The notes under the pieces were generated by a model. It was not told the origin of the DNA. It did no database searches and saw only the letters and a program-made list of their open reading frames with translations. Made by a program: the position numbers and the translations under genes. Of a DNA stretch of 64,000 nt, positions 26,084 to 38,200 are shown piece by piece. The stretch's first letter is position 1, and each line of letters starts with the position of its first letter. Source of the stretch: Hirsutella rhossiliensis (Eukaryota; Ascomycota; Sordariomycetes; Hypocreales; Ophiocordycipitaceae); the NCBI RefSeq assembly GCF_020360975.1, contig NW_025408667.1:1488001-1552000 (forward strand), in the 5' to 3' direction.

Positions 26084-29000
26084 TAGGACTATAGGGATTA
26101 AGGATATTATAAAGAAGATAAAGGGTAGTCTCGTTACTAATATACTTATTATAAAATTTATTAGTCTTAAGGTTAGTATAGAAATTATAATTATATATAT
26201 AGTTAGCGAATCTATTAAGGTTATAAGTAGCCTTATAGTATCTAAGGAAGTACTGCTATTTATAAATAAGCGCCTTAGTTAAATCTTAAACGTAGTTAGC
26301 GTAAGAGCCGCTAATAGTACTTAAAAGAGAGATATACTTATAAAAAGGAAATATAATATACTTATAAGTAGAAGTTATAGTCGTTTAATAAGTTCGAATA
26401 TACCCTTAATAAAAGCAAGGGTTATAAGTTTTATATAAAGTAATTAGGACTACTTAAGAGTATTCTTACTACCTTAAACTAAGCTAAGAAAAGAAGTATT
26501 TACGTAGATAAGTAATTTCTATAGGGATATAAGTTACTAGCTAACCTTTATAATAAAGGGTATAAAAGACGATTTAATTATACCGACCTAGCGTGCTTTC
26601 GAGAAAGTAAGAGAGAGGAGAGCGACTATATACTTTAATCCTAATAGTATCGGGAGCTTTTAATAAAACCTATAACTAAAAGGCAATTTCTATATAAATT
26701 AGAAACCCTTAGTAACTAATATTATTTCTATTATAGACCTAAGTCTCGAAGTAACTATAGATTTATAAAAGAAAACGGTTAAAATAAGCTAAGCAAGATT
26801 AAATAAGTTAAATAGTTATTACTTAAAAGTACTCTATATAAAGAGGAAAGACCTTAGTGCGATAATTCTAAGTAAAAAGAGTAGTAGTAATAAGGGAAGG
26901 TTATAGAAGAGTAGTTAAAGAGAGGTTAATAATATCTAGTAGCTCTTTAGTTTTAAGTTTAGCGGTCTTATAAGATATAATAAGGAAGAAGAGGTAGTTA
27001 TAAAAGGAGAAGATAAGAGGTAGCGGTCTAAAGAAATAAAGAAGATAAAGAAGAGAAAAGAAAGAAAAGGAATAGAAAAAGTAAAGAGGGGAAGAAAAGG
27101 GCGGAGATTAAATAGCTCCTTAATCGATAACTAGTAAAAGAAGCTATTTAAGCGTAACCTTTAAATACGCCTAAGACCTTACCGCTATAGAAGCTAGCTA
27201 AAGTAACTAATAACCGCGCGCTCTAATAACTATTTATTCCTCTTACTATACCCTCCTTCTTCCTTTCTTTTTCTTCCTTCTATATATATATATATATATA
27301 TACTCCGTACGCTTCCTTACTTATAATAATCCCCTTTACTAATATAACTCTTATATATATATATATAACCCTCTTAGCGTTATAACTTAGAACTACTTAC
27401 CCTAACTATTTAATCTTAACTTCTCCCTCTCTTTTACTTACTTTACCTATTCCTAAGATATAGCGGCGAACCTAAATAGTATCCTAGGCCTAGCTATAGA
27501 CCTCCTTAATAATACTACTATTTTCTTTAGTATACTACTATTTAGGAGTAAGAGCTCTATTTTACCTACTTACTATAGTAAAGTTAAAGTAAAAGGTAGT
27601 AAAAGGTACTTTTACGTTAAAGATAAGGAAAGGTTTATAGACTAAGACTAATAAGACGTTTATAAGTAAAAGTAACCTCCTTAGTATATTTATAAAGATT
27701 ATTAGTACCTAATACTAATAGGCCCTATTAGATAGCGGGATATTACCCTTAAAGACGCTCGGATAATATATAAAGGCGTTAAAAAGATAAACGGATTTAC
27801 TAAGAATAAGGCCCGCTAAGAAGAGTATATCGTCGATATATATAACTTTCTTTATAAAGCTATTAATAAATAATAAGCTATAAGCTTTAGCCTTAGCGCG
27901 ATAATTAAGATCTTAATAAAAGGTATTAAGAACGTAGTATACCCCTTACCTTATATACTATCGGTTTATACTAACTATTAAAGGGAACCTATTAAAGATA
28001 TAGAAGATAGATATATAAAGTACTATAAATACCTAAATAATAAGGAGTATCTAATTAAGTTTACCGCTCCTACCTTTAACCTTAGTCGCTTTATATATAA
28101 ATAAAGGTATATAACTAAAGTTATTAACTTTTTAGTAGGACTAAATAAAAAGGGACTTTACTAAGGAGCGTTCCTCTAAGACTATAGGGAAGGAAACTTA
28201 GTTATTTTTAATACTTAGAAAGAGGGACGGTATATTAAACTCTATACGTTCCTATAAGTATAGCGGTAGTTTCTTTATATCCTCTAAGTTCCTTATAACT
28301 TTACTTATATACTAGTCCCTTATACCGCTTAGTAAGAAAGGTAGGAATATAGCTACTTAGCTTTAATAATAATCTAATACTAAGTTAAAGGTATAGTTAG
28401 GCTATACCTTAAGATAATTAAGTAGCGATACTTAAAGGTTAAAGTAATTTTAAAGTAAAGGAATAAAGTAATATAAAAAGCCCTATAAATAGATAAAATC
28501 TTATACTAAGACTAGTATTTCTTTAAGCTAGATAAGAAGATAAGTATAAAAGGCTATATCGATAAGCTAATATATAAAATCTAAGCTATTATAGCGAACG
28601 AACTTAATTATATATAAGTAATATTATAAGGTAGTAGAGTTTCCTAGTAGTTTAATAGTAGGGTTAAATAACTATAAAGGATACTATTTAATTAAGGTTT
28701 AATAACTTTTAGCGGAGTTTTTCTTATAAGGATTCCTAAGTATAAACGGATTTACTAATATAACTATATTATCCTAAGAGATTAAAAAGAATAAGACCTC
28801 TAAGAAGTCTTAGAGGTAGTTAACCTCTTAGATAGGCCTAGTAGATAGAAACTACTACTTTAAAAAGATATAGAACTAGCTTATATAGTAAGGAGAGCGA
28901 GAAAAGAAACTATACTAGCTGCCCTTATAGAGCAACCTAACCTAATCGCTTAGGCTACGCGCGGTTTCTTTATAAAACTCCTCCTTAAAAAGACCCCTAA

Positions 29001-29994
29001 CTATCTAATTACGCTAATAGGAATCGAGAATAGGCCTAGACCTTTATTACCTTAAGCGTTAACTAAATTAAGCTCCTTATTTAAACTAAGTAGCCTTTCC
29101 TTAAGTAACCTTAAGATAGGATCCTTACCTTAGAGTCTATAAAGGAGAGACCTAAGCGCCCTTACTAGTCCTTTTATTTATATAGAAACAACGCCTTTAT
29201 TCTCCCTTTTAAATATATAGCTAATTAAGCCTACTCCTCGCTTACTATTAATAACTCCTTTAAACGTATAAAAGAGTAAAAGACTTATAACTATACCCCT
29301 ACCGATAACCTAATAAGAGGCTAGTAAGGAAGAAAGGTAGATAGCGCGGCTACTAACTCGCCCTAGGACTCCGAAATTACTAGGCGCTTAGTTAATTACC
29401 CTAAGGCCGAAGACTTTAGTAACGCTTATAGCGCGCCTTATTACTCCCTAGAAATAAAGTATAGTAATAGCTTCTCTAGCTATAGTCCCTATAAGGTTTA
29501 TACTAGGCTTTAAACCCTCTTAGGTTAAAGGAGTTAAAAACCTAGGAATATATTAAAACTACCGCTAAGATATTAATAACTATAATTCTATATATTTATA
29601 TAGGACTACTAGCGACGCGATAATAATTAGTTTATAAGACTTTATAGCTTATTTAATCTAGCTATACTTAAAGCTATAGACTAGTAAAGACGCTAATTAC
29701 TTTATTTCCTTAACGCCCTTAAGAATAATAAGCGCGAATACTTAGGAGCGTATATAAGGGGTAGTAGATAATTATCTAAAAAAGGAAGTATATAAGTAAA
29801 GATAGGAAAGAGCTAAATAAGTAGCTTATAGGTAAAAGGAGGAATAAATAACGTAAAGGGAAGGGATTATAGTAAAGGAGAAAAGTTCTATTAACGGTTT
29901 ATTTACTTACTTATATACTTAGGAAGAGAGCCTTACCTATTATTATCGCGCCCTTTCTATTAATATCTTAGGTTAGAAAGTTACTAGGGAGGAG
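26084..29994 (+). other. Gypsy2 downstream module of unknown function (copy A)
   Basis: This stretch follows pol and is co-linear with copy B (62454-64000) until the window ends. Sections read as long conceptual plus-strand frames broken only by RIP-type stops, notably about 27500-28450 and 29150-29900, suggesting former protein-coding sequence. I recognise no domain. It may be extra ORFs of an unusually long gypsy element, an upstream part of an adjoining repeat always inherited with it, or a separate family. Confidence 0.45.
27281..27302. repeat. (TA)n microsatellite
   Basis: An uninterrupted TA run of 22 bases; the counterpart in copy B is at 63647-63667, and a second short run lies at 27352-27367. 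It sits between a CT-rich tract and the unidentified downstream frame. RIP itself creates TA, so the run may be partly a mutation product. Confidence 0.85.
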
Positions 29995-30209
29995 TTTAAT
30001 AGGTAAGATCGCACCCCTATAAATATTAGCTTATTAAAGGGATAAGACCCTTAGCGCTCCTTATTAACTTCCCTCTAAGTATACTTAAAGGCTTTATAAG
30101 GGCCTAAATTATTTAATTACCTATCTTCCTTAATTATAGTTAATTTAAATATTTATTTTTCCCTTTTAAAGTAAAGGCCGCTAGTTATACGACTTTAGTA
30201 AAGATAAAG

Positions 30210-30583
30210 TATTACGTATACTATATACGTTAATTAACGCTATTGCTTAGATCTAATAGGCGGCTATTACTTTTTTCGTAATAGTTATAAGCCTAGGTAG
30301 AGGGGTTACCCTTCTAAGAACTTCCCGGTAACTACGTATATACTTTTTCTAGCTAGCCTAGCGCGTATTACCCGAAGGCCTATAGTTTAAGTCCCGCTAG
30401 CGTAATTAAGCGCGGTTTTAGTATAGGGCCTACCTATATAAAAATTCCCTCTATAGTCTAGGATATCTAGGTATCCTAGGACGAATTAACCTAGTATCCC
30501 TAAGAGGGTATATCGCGTATACTATATACGTTAATTAATACTATCGCTTAGATCTAATAAGCGGCTACTACTTTTTTGTAATA
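30210..30583 (+). mobile_element. TRIM2: 374-bp miniature Copia-type LTR element
   Basis: LTRs of 74 and 73 bp (30210-30283 and 30511-30583) begin TATTACG or TATCGCG and end CGTAATA or GTAATA. The duplication TAAAG (30205-30209 and 30584-30588) flanks it, and MITE X2 near 48652 has the empty site (gataaagaggta). The primer site GTTATAAGCC at 30284 gives plus orientation. The core of about 227 bp has no ORF. A purine-rich stretch (taagaggg) precedes the right LTR, where a polypurine tract is expected. Same family as TRIM3. Confidence 0.93.
30284..30315 (+). promoter_or_regulatory. TRIM2 primer-binding site and adjacent hairpin
   Basis: GTTATAAGCC starts immediately after the LTR at 30284. A 7-bp stem follows: AGAGGGG (30299-30305), loop tta, CCCTTCT (30309-30315), including one G-T pair. 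Same arrangement as in TRIM1, TRIM3 and both Copia elements. Confidence 0.7.
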
Positions 30584-31625
30584 TAAAGAGGTATAGAGTA
30601 AAGAAATCTCTAAGACTTATATTAATAACCTAAGACCCTTAGAGCTATATATAGGACCGATAATTAGATAATTATATAGTTAATTACTCTACTAATCCTT
30701 AGCTATATACTACGTATACTTTAAGTATATACCCTTATCCTTATTAAAGTAGTAAGTTATTTTAGTAGGGTATATAAGCTATTAATAAAGAAGATAGTAT
30801 AATACGTTCTTCTTAAGATAAATTAGTTTATTTATTAAATAAAGAAACTATTACTATTAGTAAGATTTAATTATTTAGTACTATAAATATATTAAACTAA
30901 GATACTATTCTTAGTAACCTTATATTTCTAAGTAAGGGTTCGCTTAATAGAACTATTAAAGTAAAGAACTATAATAAGTTAAATACTTAAGTAGTTCTAA
31001 GGTATTTTCCTTTAGTCTATATCCTTTTTATTTAATAAGGTATTTTTATTACTAACCTTATTTTCTTATATTTAGTATTTAATCTATTTTATATTCTTAA
31101 TTATAGTTAACTTTAAATTTTTCCTATAGTATAGCGTTTTATAGCGCTAGTTTTAATAATAAAATATAAAATATTAAGTATATCTATATTATTATTAATA
31201 GCGAAAGTTTATAGTTAACTTTTAAAATAGTTTTCTTAACTTTAAACGGTCTAAGTTTCTTAAAATTTAATTTATTACTTAGTCGTTTTATTTTAATATT
31301 TTATTATATAAGGTAGACTATATCTCCCTCTTAAAAGATTAGTCCTTATAATCTTTTCTAATTATAATAAGTAGATATTTATTCTCTAATAAATTAAAGT
31401 TCTTATTATATCTATTTATAAAAATTTTATAGCTAATTTACTTATAGTATTATTTATTTTACTTATAGTCTTTATTAAGTAACTTTAAATATTTTTAGGT
31501 TATATCTATAATTAGTATATATTAGTAAGAGCTTAGTTATTTTTATAACTAAGCTATTCTAAGCCCGTTACGCTATTAATAGCTATTTAACTTAATCGTT
31601 TTATTTATAGCTAATATAGTATTAT

Positions 31626-31998
31626 TATTACGAAAAAGTAGTAGCCGCCTATTAAATATAAGTAATAGTATTAATTAACGTATATAGTATACGTAATATA
31701 CCCCTTTAGGGATACCGGGTTAATTCGTCCTAGGATACCTAGATATCCTAGACTATAGAGGGAATTTTTATATAAGTAGGCCCTATACTAAAACCGCGCT
31801 TAATTACGCTAGCGGGACTTAAACTACGGGCCTTTAAGTAGTACGCGCTAAGCTAGCTAGAAGAAGTACGTATATAGTTACCGGGAAGTTCCTAAAGGGG
31901 TAACCCCTTCGCCCGGGCTTATAACTATTACGAAAAAGCAGTAGCCGCTTATTAGATATAAGCGATAGCGTTAATTAATATATATAATATATACGATA
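31626..31998 (-). mobile_element. TRIM3: 373-bp miniature Copia-type LTR element
   Basis: LTRs 31626-31698 and 31926-31998 (73 bp each) begin TATTACG and end CGTAATA or CGATA. The duplication ATTAT lies at 31621-31625 and 31999-32003; the empty site in Gypsy1 copy a (near 4357-4375) corresponds to ATCGT, a CG-to-TA difference. On the minus strand the primer site GTTATAAGCCCGGGCG (complement of 31910-31925) follows the 5' LTR. It shares LTR and core sequence with TRIM2. Confidence 0.93.
31895..31925 (-). promoter_or_regulatory. TRIM3 primer-binding site and adjacent hairpin
   Basis: The primer site complement lies at 31910-31925. A perfect 6-bp stem lies next to it (AAGGGG 31895-31900, loop taa, CCCCTT 31904-31909). 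Stem sequence differs from TRIM1 and Copia but the position is the same. Confidence 0.7.
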
Positions 31999-34151
31999 AT
32001 TATAAATATTATTTAAGCGTTTAATTAAGTTATTTTATTTATCTATTTATTTATAAGTAATAAGCTATACTAAGCTTATATTTCGTCTTTAATTATACTA
32101 TATAAGCTTACTAAAACTTAGCTATAAATATACTTCCTTTATTAAGGATAATCTTATTTAATAGTTTATAATTACTAATAATAGTTTATAGGAATATATA
32201 TACTAGCTCTTTTATATTACTTACTTTTTTATATAGTAAGAAGTACTTATACTTCGTTAGTCTATCGGTAATAACGAATATACTATTATACTTAACGTTA
32301 GTTATAAGTTCTTTTAACGGTAGTAGCTTTATAATATAATTAAAAGCTATCAAATCCTATAGTTTCTTTAATACTAGTAGCGGTTATAATTCTCTATATA
32401 GTTTATATTATTTAGCTTTACTTTATATATAAAGTTTATATTCTTTAATAACTTAATATACTACTTCCTTAAGCTATAAGAAGTTATATTATTATTTAAT
32501 CTATTTTATTATTCTTTAGATTCCTTAATATCTATATATTAAATATTTATATATATCTTATATAACCTTATCTTATAACTCTAATAGTATCTAGATTTTA
32601 TTTTTATATATAAAAACTTCTAAATATTCTATATTATATCTATTTAATACTTTATATTCTTTTATCTATTTTAAGGTCTTTTAGTATATTAAGTCGTTAG
32701 GTTATACTTTAAATATTATATTTAGCTATCGTTATTAATAGTTCTTATTTTCGTTAATTTTTAAGAGCTATCCTTTTACTATAAGTGCTCTTATATTATA
32801 GTCCCTTCGTCGACTAAAGGTATTAGCTCGACCGTTTTCTATTCCTTTTCTATAGATTATTTTATAGTCGAATTCTAATAAGTATTCGGCCTATTAGATC
32901 TATTATCTATTTAACTATTATATTATTATAAAGTATAAGATATTCTTATAATTTATATAGACTTTAACTTTATACTTACTTCTAAGAAAGTAATATCGAA
33001 ATTCCTTAAAAGCTTAAATAATTATAAGGAATTCTTTATTATAGATAAGGTAATTAAGCTCTACGCTATATAGCTTTTTTAAATAAAATATAATCGGTTA
33101 TAGTCTTTCTTTATTATCTTTTTATCCGATTTATACTCTTAAAGTAAAGTCTAATATATTAGTTTTAAGTTTAATTTATTATTTTAAATTAAAGGTAGCT
33201 AAGACTAGTTCTTATATAATTATAGTTTTAATATATTTAAAAGCTTCGTTAGCTTTATTATCTTATATAAATTCTTTTTCTTTCTTTCTTAAGTTATATA
33301 GTAATACTATAATCTTTCTAAAATCTTTAATAAATCGTTAGTAATAATTTATAAATCCTAGGAAACTTTATATATCCTTAACATTCTTTAATATTAGCTA
33401 TTTTTTAACTAAGTTAATTTTATTTTATTATATTTATATCTCTCTTAGTAAGATTATATATCTAAGGAAGTTTACTTCTTATATATAGAACTTACTTTTC
33501 TTTAGTTTAACTAGTAACTTTATATTTTAAAGTACGCGGAGTACCTTATAGATATATTCCTTATAGTCTTCTAAGGTATCGAAGAAGATTAAGATATTAT
33601 CTAAGTATACTACTATAAAGATATTTAAGTATTCGTATAGGATATTATTAATTATCTATTAAAAGGTAGCTAATATATTTATAAGTCTAAATAATATTAC
33701 TAGATATTTAAATAGTCTGAATTTCGTTTTAAAGGCTATTATATATTTATATCCCTTCTTTATATATATTAAGTTATAAGCGCCTTTAAGATTAAGGGCT
33801 ATAAACTATTTTCTATTATATAGTTAATCTTATAGTTTTAATATAAGTAGTAATAGTATTTAGTCCTTTATTATAATATTATTTAAGCGTTTATAGTTAA
33901 TAACTAGTTATAGCTTACCGTTTTTCTTTAAAATAAATATAACTAAATAGCCTACTTTAGATATTAATATTTATATATATTCCTTTTATAAATTCTTATT
34001 AAGGTAATCGTATAGCGTTTATAGTTACTTTTTATTTAAGTTATAGATCTTATAAAACGTTAGCGTTATTCTATCCTTAAGATAAATTTTATAGTCTTAT
34101 TAGCTATATTTAGGTAACCCTATCTTAAGTTTTTCCTTAAAAAGTTTATTA

Positions 34152-35084
34152 TTATTATAAAGCGTAGCTTAATTTTATAGTTCTTAGAGATCTCCCTTAG
34201 TAAGAGGGACTAAGGAAGCTAAAAAACAAGTATTAAAGAAGGAGCTAAAAGGAGGTATAGAAAGGAGGGTAGGGGTATAAGGGGAAGTAGAAGTAGCGAT
34301 AGCTTCCTATAGAGGTAGCGAGAGATAAGATAGATAAGCCGGCAACGGCTAGAAAGGAAGGGAAAAACCGGTAAAAAGCTCGGTAGTTAATTTAACGGGG
34401 GCATCTTTACCTTAAGGAATATATATAGCCCGCGTAGTAGAGTCTTTAGAAGGGTCCTTAGTAGGATCCTTAGTAGATAATTAGATAATCTCTTAGCCCC
34501 TATTCGTCTAGGGAAGAAGGAGGGAAAATTCGGTCTATAAAAGAGGTCTCTTTTCCTCCTTAGCTAGTAGATATTATTAGTATCTTCTTTAGCATCTTCT
34601 TTAGTATCTTCTTTTTATTATCTTCTTTTATTATTATCTCTTTTATCTTCTTCCTTTTATCTTCTTTTATATCCTCTTTTACTAATATACCTTTTTAGCC
34701 CTCTTTACCTTTGCCTTACCCTACCTAGTGCTTTTCTCTTTTCCTTTATTCCCTTTAGACCCCCTCGTCCTTCTATATCTAGCTGCTGCTATTGCCGTTA
34801 GCGTAGGTATATCTTTAGGTATATACCGCAGCTACCGTTAAATTAAGAGGATATTAGTAGCTTCTTTAAGTAGGATCTTCTTTATTAATTAAGATACTAG
34901 ATAGGTATAAAGAGGGGCGTTAGATAGAGGAAAGAAGGATAATTAAGGCAATATAATAATTACTCCCTTACTATAATTACTGCCCTTATAAGAATTAAAT
35001 ATCTCTGCCTTGCCTATCCGACCCCTTACTTTTAATTTTACCTTTATATATATTTATATACTTCTTATATCTCTCTTAGCGAGA
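34152..35084 (+). repeat. Copia copy 1 5' LTR with nested MITE
   Basis: It begins TATTATAAAGCG where the other LTRs begin TATCGCGAAGCG (two CG-to-TA changes) and ends GCGAGA. Removing the MITE and one TTAA leaves 477 bp, equal to the 3' LTR. Confidence 0.88.
34391..34842. mobile_element. 452-bp MITE with TTAA target duplication
   Basis: It interrupts the 5' LTR; the 3' LTR (near 40740) shows the empty site ggtagttaagagg. Termini are TTTAACGG...CCGTTAAA (8 bp inverted), with TTAA on both sides (34387-34390 and 34843-34846). The interior is pyrimidine-rich with repeated tcttcttt units (about 34570-34680) and has no ORF. A TTAA duplication is characteristic of piggyBac-like transposases, but the termini lack the CCC...GGG common there, so the family is open. 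It shares TTTAACGG with MITE X. Confidence 0.8.
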
Positions 35085-35113
35085 GTTATAAGCCCGGGAG
35101 GAATAGAATTCCT
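35085..35113 (+). promoter_or_regulatory. Copia copy 1 primer-binding site and adjacent hairpin
   Basis: GTTATAAGCCCGGGAGG (35085-35101) directly follows the LTR. Allowing for one RIP change it matches the complement of the initiator tRNA-Met anticodon arm (GGGCTCATAAC). The next bases form AGGAAT-aga-ATTCCT (35099-35113). Confidence 0.75.
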
Positions 35114-35209
35114 ATACCTTCCGGCTACTATAAAAGGCACCTTTCTTATATCCCTTATAGCTTCCTTTTACCCCTCTTACTAGAAAAGCTAATTTTTAAC
35201 CGACTTTTC

Positions 35210-38200
35210 TACCCTTCCCCTATAATAATATCGAAAAACGACTCTACCGCCCCTACGGTCTATAGGACGATTCTTATAGAGCCCTAAGATTAAGATAAGT
35301 AGGTAAAGGAGCTACGGGCTCGTATAGATAGAACTATCTATAATTTAGTCTTCTCTAATAAGTAGGACCCTCTCGAGCCCCCTCTTCGTCCTAGGGCAAC
35401 GGAATTTATAGAAGGAGCTTCCCTCTTCTTTAAGCTAACCTCCGTATAATAGAGACCTTTTTCTACTACCTTAGGTAACTACGAGAGTTACCGTAAGGAA
35501 TACCTTTATAAGACGAAGCTACTAACTACTATACGTATAGTAATAACGGAATCCGTTAATACTATAAAGCTAATTACTCTTTAAGAGGAAGAGACCCTTA
35601 AGTAGTAGCTTTTAAAGCTCGAGACCTCGATAGCTCCCTTAAGGGGCTATATAACTAACTATATTAGGAAGACCTATATAGTATACCTAGGAGCCGTTTC
35701 TACTAAGAACCTACTAGCTTCTTTATAGCTAGCTAAGTAGAAAGAAATCCTTAAGGAAGCTAACTAATACTTCCTAATAAAAGCTCTTTCTAGCTAGTAG
35801 CTATAGGATATATCTCTACTAATAAAGCTAATTAGTAACGGATACTCGACTATCTTTCGAGAAGCTAGCTAGGAACTAAATAAAGAAGCTACTTAAGTAT
35901 AATAGTAAGCAGTCTTATTCCTTTATAGCTAGCACTCGACCTAGACGGCTCGACCTGCTGCCCCTATAGCTGCTATAGCCCCTCCTACTACGGCCCTAGC
36001 TGCTGCTGCTACTGCTATTGCCCCTCCGGCTCCTCCTCCTACGAGAGCCTTAACCCCGTCTTTAACGGCTGCCCTAGTCCCGGCCCCGGCTCCGCCTACT
36101 ACTCCGGGCCCGGCCCGGTTAGTCCGTCCGGCCCGACTAGTCCCCTAATAGACCTTTTAGTCCGTTAGTCGAAAAATTAAGGAACTAGTCGAAATCGAAC
36201 CTCTTTATTAAAATTAGTAATAAGGGGTAAAAAGGGGGGGTTTTTAAGTAGACCTTCTAGACTAAGATAAGGATTCCTCGAAGAAATAAAAGACTAAACG
36301 AAATAGCTGCCTAGCCTATAAATCCCTAGGCTATTAGTTATTATAATACTAGTAGGTCTTCGAGGAAAACCGACCTAAAGGAATTAACCCTTTAAAGAGG
36401 CTATAAGAAATAGTATAATAGTCTCTTAAGGAGGACCCCTTATTATAGAAGAAGATAGACGAGATTCGGGTTACTAAGAAATAGTAACTAACGCCGCTGC
36501 CCCTATTTAAGCCGTAAATTTAAGGAAAAATCGTTAGTATAGTAAATCCGGCCTTTATCTTCCCTACGGATTAATAAGGCTAAGACTAACTATTAGAGCC
36601 CTCCGATTATCCCCTACGAAAATCAGCTATCCTTGACTCCGGTGCTTCCCTCGATATTTATAATATACTCTTACGATTCCGGTCCTTTAAAAAGGTACGG
36701 AGGGAATACTTTATTGCTAGGGAATTAACCGTATATATAGAGGGGTACGGAAGGGTGAATTTTACGATAAAATTACCTAATAGGACTATATAAATTCTTC
36801 GACGAAAAAGGGTAGCTTTTTACCCTTAATTTTTAACGAGCCTAATTTCCTTTCGCCTTCTTTAAGAGGAAGGAATCTTCTAGGATACGACGTCTAAGCC
36901 TACGAGGCTAGTTTAGAAGAATTAAACTATTAGGCTTATCGAGGAGAAATTCGGTTAATTTATTCTCGAATTCCGACCTATCCTTAGGAAGGAATCTCTT
37001 AAGAAGTTAGCTTTCCCTACTCGAAGGAGGGTAGGTTCTAAGGACCCTCTTCTAGCAGCCTAAGGAGACGGCCTTCTTTAGTATATACGACTTAGTTACC
37101 TAGGCCCCTTAGCTTTATATAAGCTAGGCTAATAATAGGGCGTATAAATAAGGGGCTTAAAGACCGTCGAATATAAGCACTATAGCTAAGGAAAGACTAA
37201 GAGACGAATTTCTAAACGAACCCCTTTACGGCCGGACCAGCTATATAAGGAAATTTAGGTCGACTAGACCGACGTCTCTAGAAACTAGGAAAGCTTTATT
37301 AGGGTAATGTTTTTTATAGACGCCTTTTTAGGGATAGTTTTCCCTTATTTCTTATAGACCTACCTAAGTAAGTATAACTAGTTTGCCCTCTAGGACTTCG
37401 TTAACTAGATAAAATCCTACTTTAGCTACGAGGTAAAGAAGATACGGTTTAATAGAGAGCTATTTACGAAGGATATCTTAAATTAGCTTCGAAAAAGGGG
37501 CATTTTACCCCTCCCGTTAGCACCGAATACCTAGGCCTAGAACGGAGGGGCAGAAAGATTAAGAGGTACTATAATAGAAAGGGCCTATATAATAAGACTT
37601 ACTATAAGGCTTCCCTACGACCTTTAAAGGGAAGTCGTTAAGACCGCCTATTACCTTTAGAACCGGACCCTAAGGGTCCCTAGGGGCCTAAGGGACTATA
37701 GGGACCTAGAGACCCTTTTTAAGACCTAAGGAATAGACTAGAAATCTCCCTTTAAGCTCTTTATAAAGAAGAGGGCCTCGCTAGCCTACCTTTATACCTA
37801 CGGCTATAAGGTATACGCTATAACTACCGATATATAGCTAAAAAGAAAGAAGAAAGGAAAGCTTAATCCTAGAGCCTTTATTAGTTACCTCGTTAGTTAT
37901 AATTTTATTAATATCTTCCGGATCTAGATTCCTCTTCTATAGAAGGTTATTTTAACTAAGGATATAATTTTCGACGAATCTAGCTTTTTCGACGGAAAGA
38001 GGGATTAATAGCCCCTCTTACTCTTATAACGTTAGCTAATTTAAAAGATCTAAATCCCCCCTTCCTAATAGTCTTAAGAAGAGGTCCTAGACGAGGAAAT
38101 AAAAGAAGAAACCGACGTTAAAGTAGTTAAAGATAACGCCGACTTCGAAGAAGAAAAAGAAGAGGAAGCTACTAGATTAGATAATCTAGATAAAGAAGGA

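Larger units (their letters stand above)
6259..29994 (+). mobile_element. Gypsy2 copy A: long Ty3/gypsy relic with nested insertions
   Basis: This is the plus-strand relic of a second Ty3/gypsy family, alignable almost base by base to copy B (50377-54907 and 60647-64000). Three insertions absent from copy B interrupt it: TRIM1 (8823-9215, duplication ATAGT), a Z element (11539-22743, duplication AGAGA) and another Z element (24206-26078, duplication CTTAG). Without them the unit is about 10.3 kb and still lacks the gag present in copy B. Pol is followed by roughly 5 kb of additional sequence that is also present in copy B as far as the window allows. The left end looks truncated and the right end meets MITE X1. 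Confidence 0.8.
29995..30748. mobile_element. MITE X1 (about 375 bp) interrupted by TRIM2
   Basis: It starts TTTAATAGGTAAG; the reverse complement of its end starts TTTAATAAGGATAAG. Without TRIM2 and its duplication it is about 375 bp and aligns with X2 at 48439-48817. It is non-coding. It lies exactly between the end of Gypsy2 copy A and the inverted Gypsy1 copy. No convincing target duplication is visible, so the exact ends are provisional. Confidence 0.65.
31440..34000 (-). pseudogene. Gypsy1 copy b pol relic, interrupted by TRIM3
   Basis: The same conceptual polyprotein as at 2390-4930: RT, RNase H and integrase on the minus strand, read through RIP stops. TRIM3 cuts the frame beyond the integrase core. 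Being truncated upstream and having lost both start codons and the second catalytic Asp, it cannot be functional. Confidence 0.78.
30749..34151 (-). mobile_element. Gypsy1 copy b: inverted 3' half
   Basis: Reverse complement of about 2220-5050, extended by some 275 bp at its 3' LTR side (30749 to about 31000) that copy a lacks. It carries the RT box near 33585-33610 as Y-L-D-N-I-L-I-F on the minus strand, the same D-to-N change as copy a, then RNase H and integrase. TRIM3 is inserted at 31626. The left end abuts MITE X1 and the right end abuts the 5' LTR of Copia copy 1, so gag and the start of pol are missing. Confidence 0.85.

Noticed and set aside
27281..27302. Long TA run considered as a telomeric, origin or centromeric motif
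   Set aside because: The same position in copy B carries a similar run, so it belongs to the transposon; RIP generates TA and no further repeat unit is present.
30381..30402. Pol III B-box-like word (gtttaagtcccgc) in TRIM2, with analogues in TRIM1 and TRIM3
   Set aside because: Flanking bases do not form a T-arm and there is no A box or cloverleaf, so a tRNA-derived SINE head is not supported. LTRs and the primer site explain the elements better.
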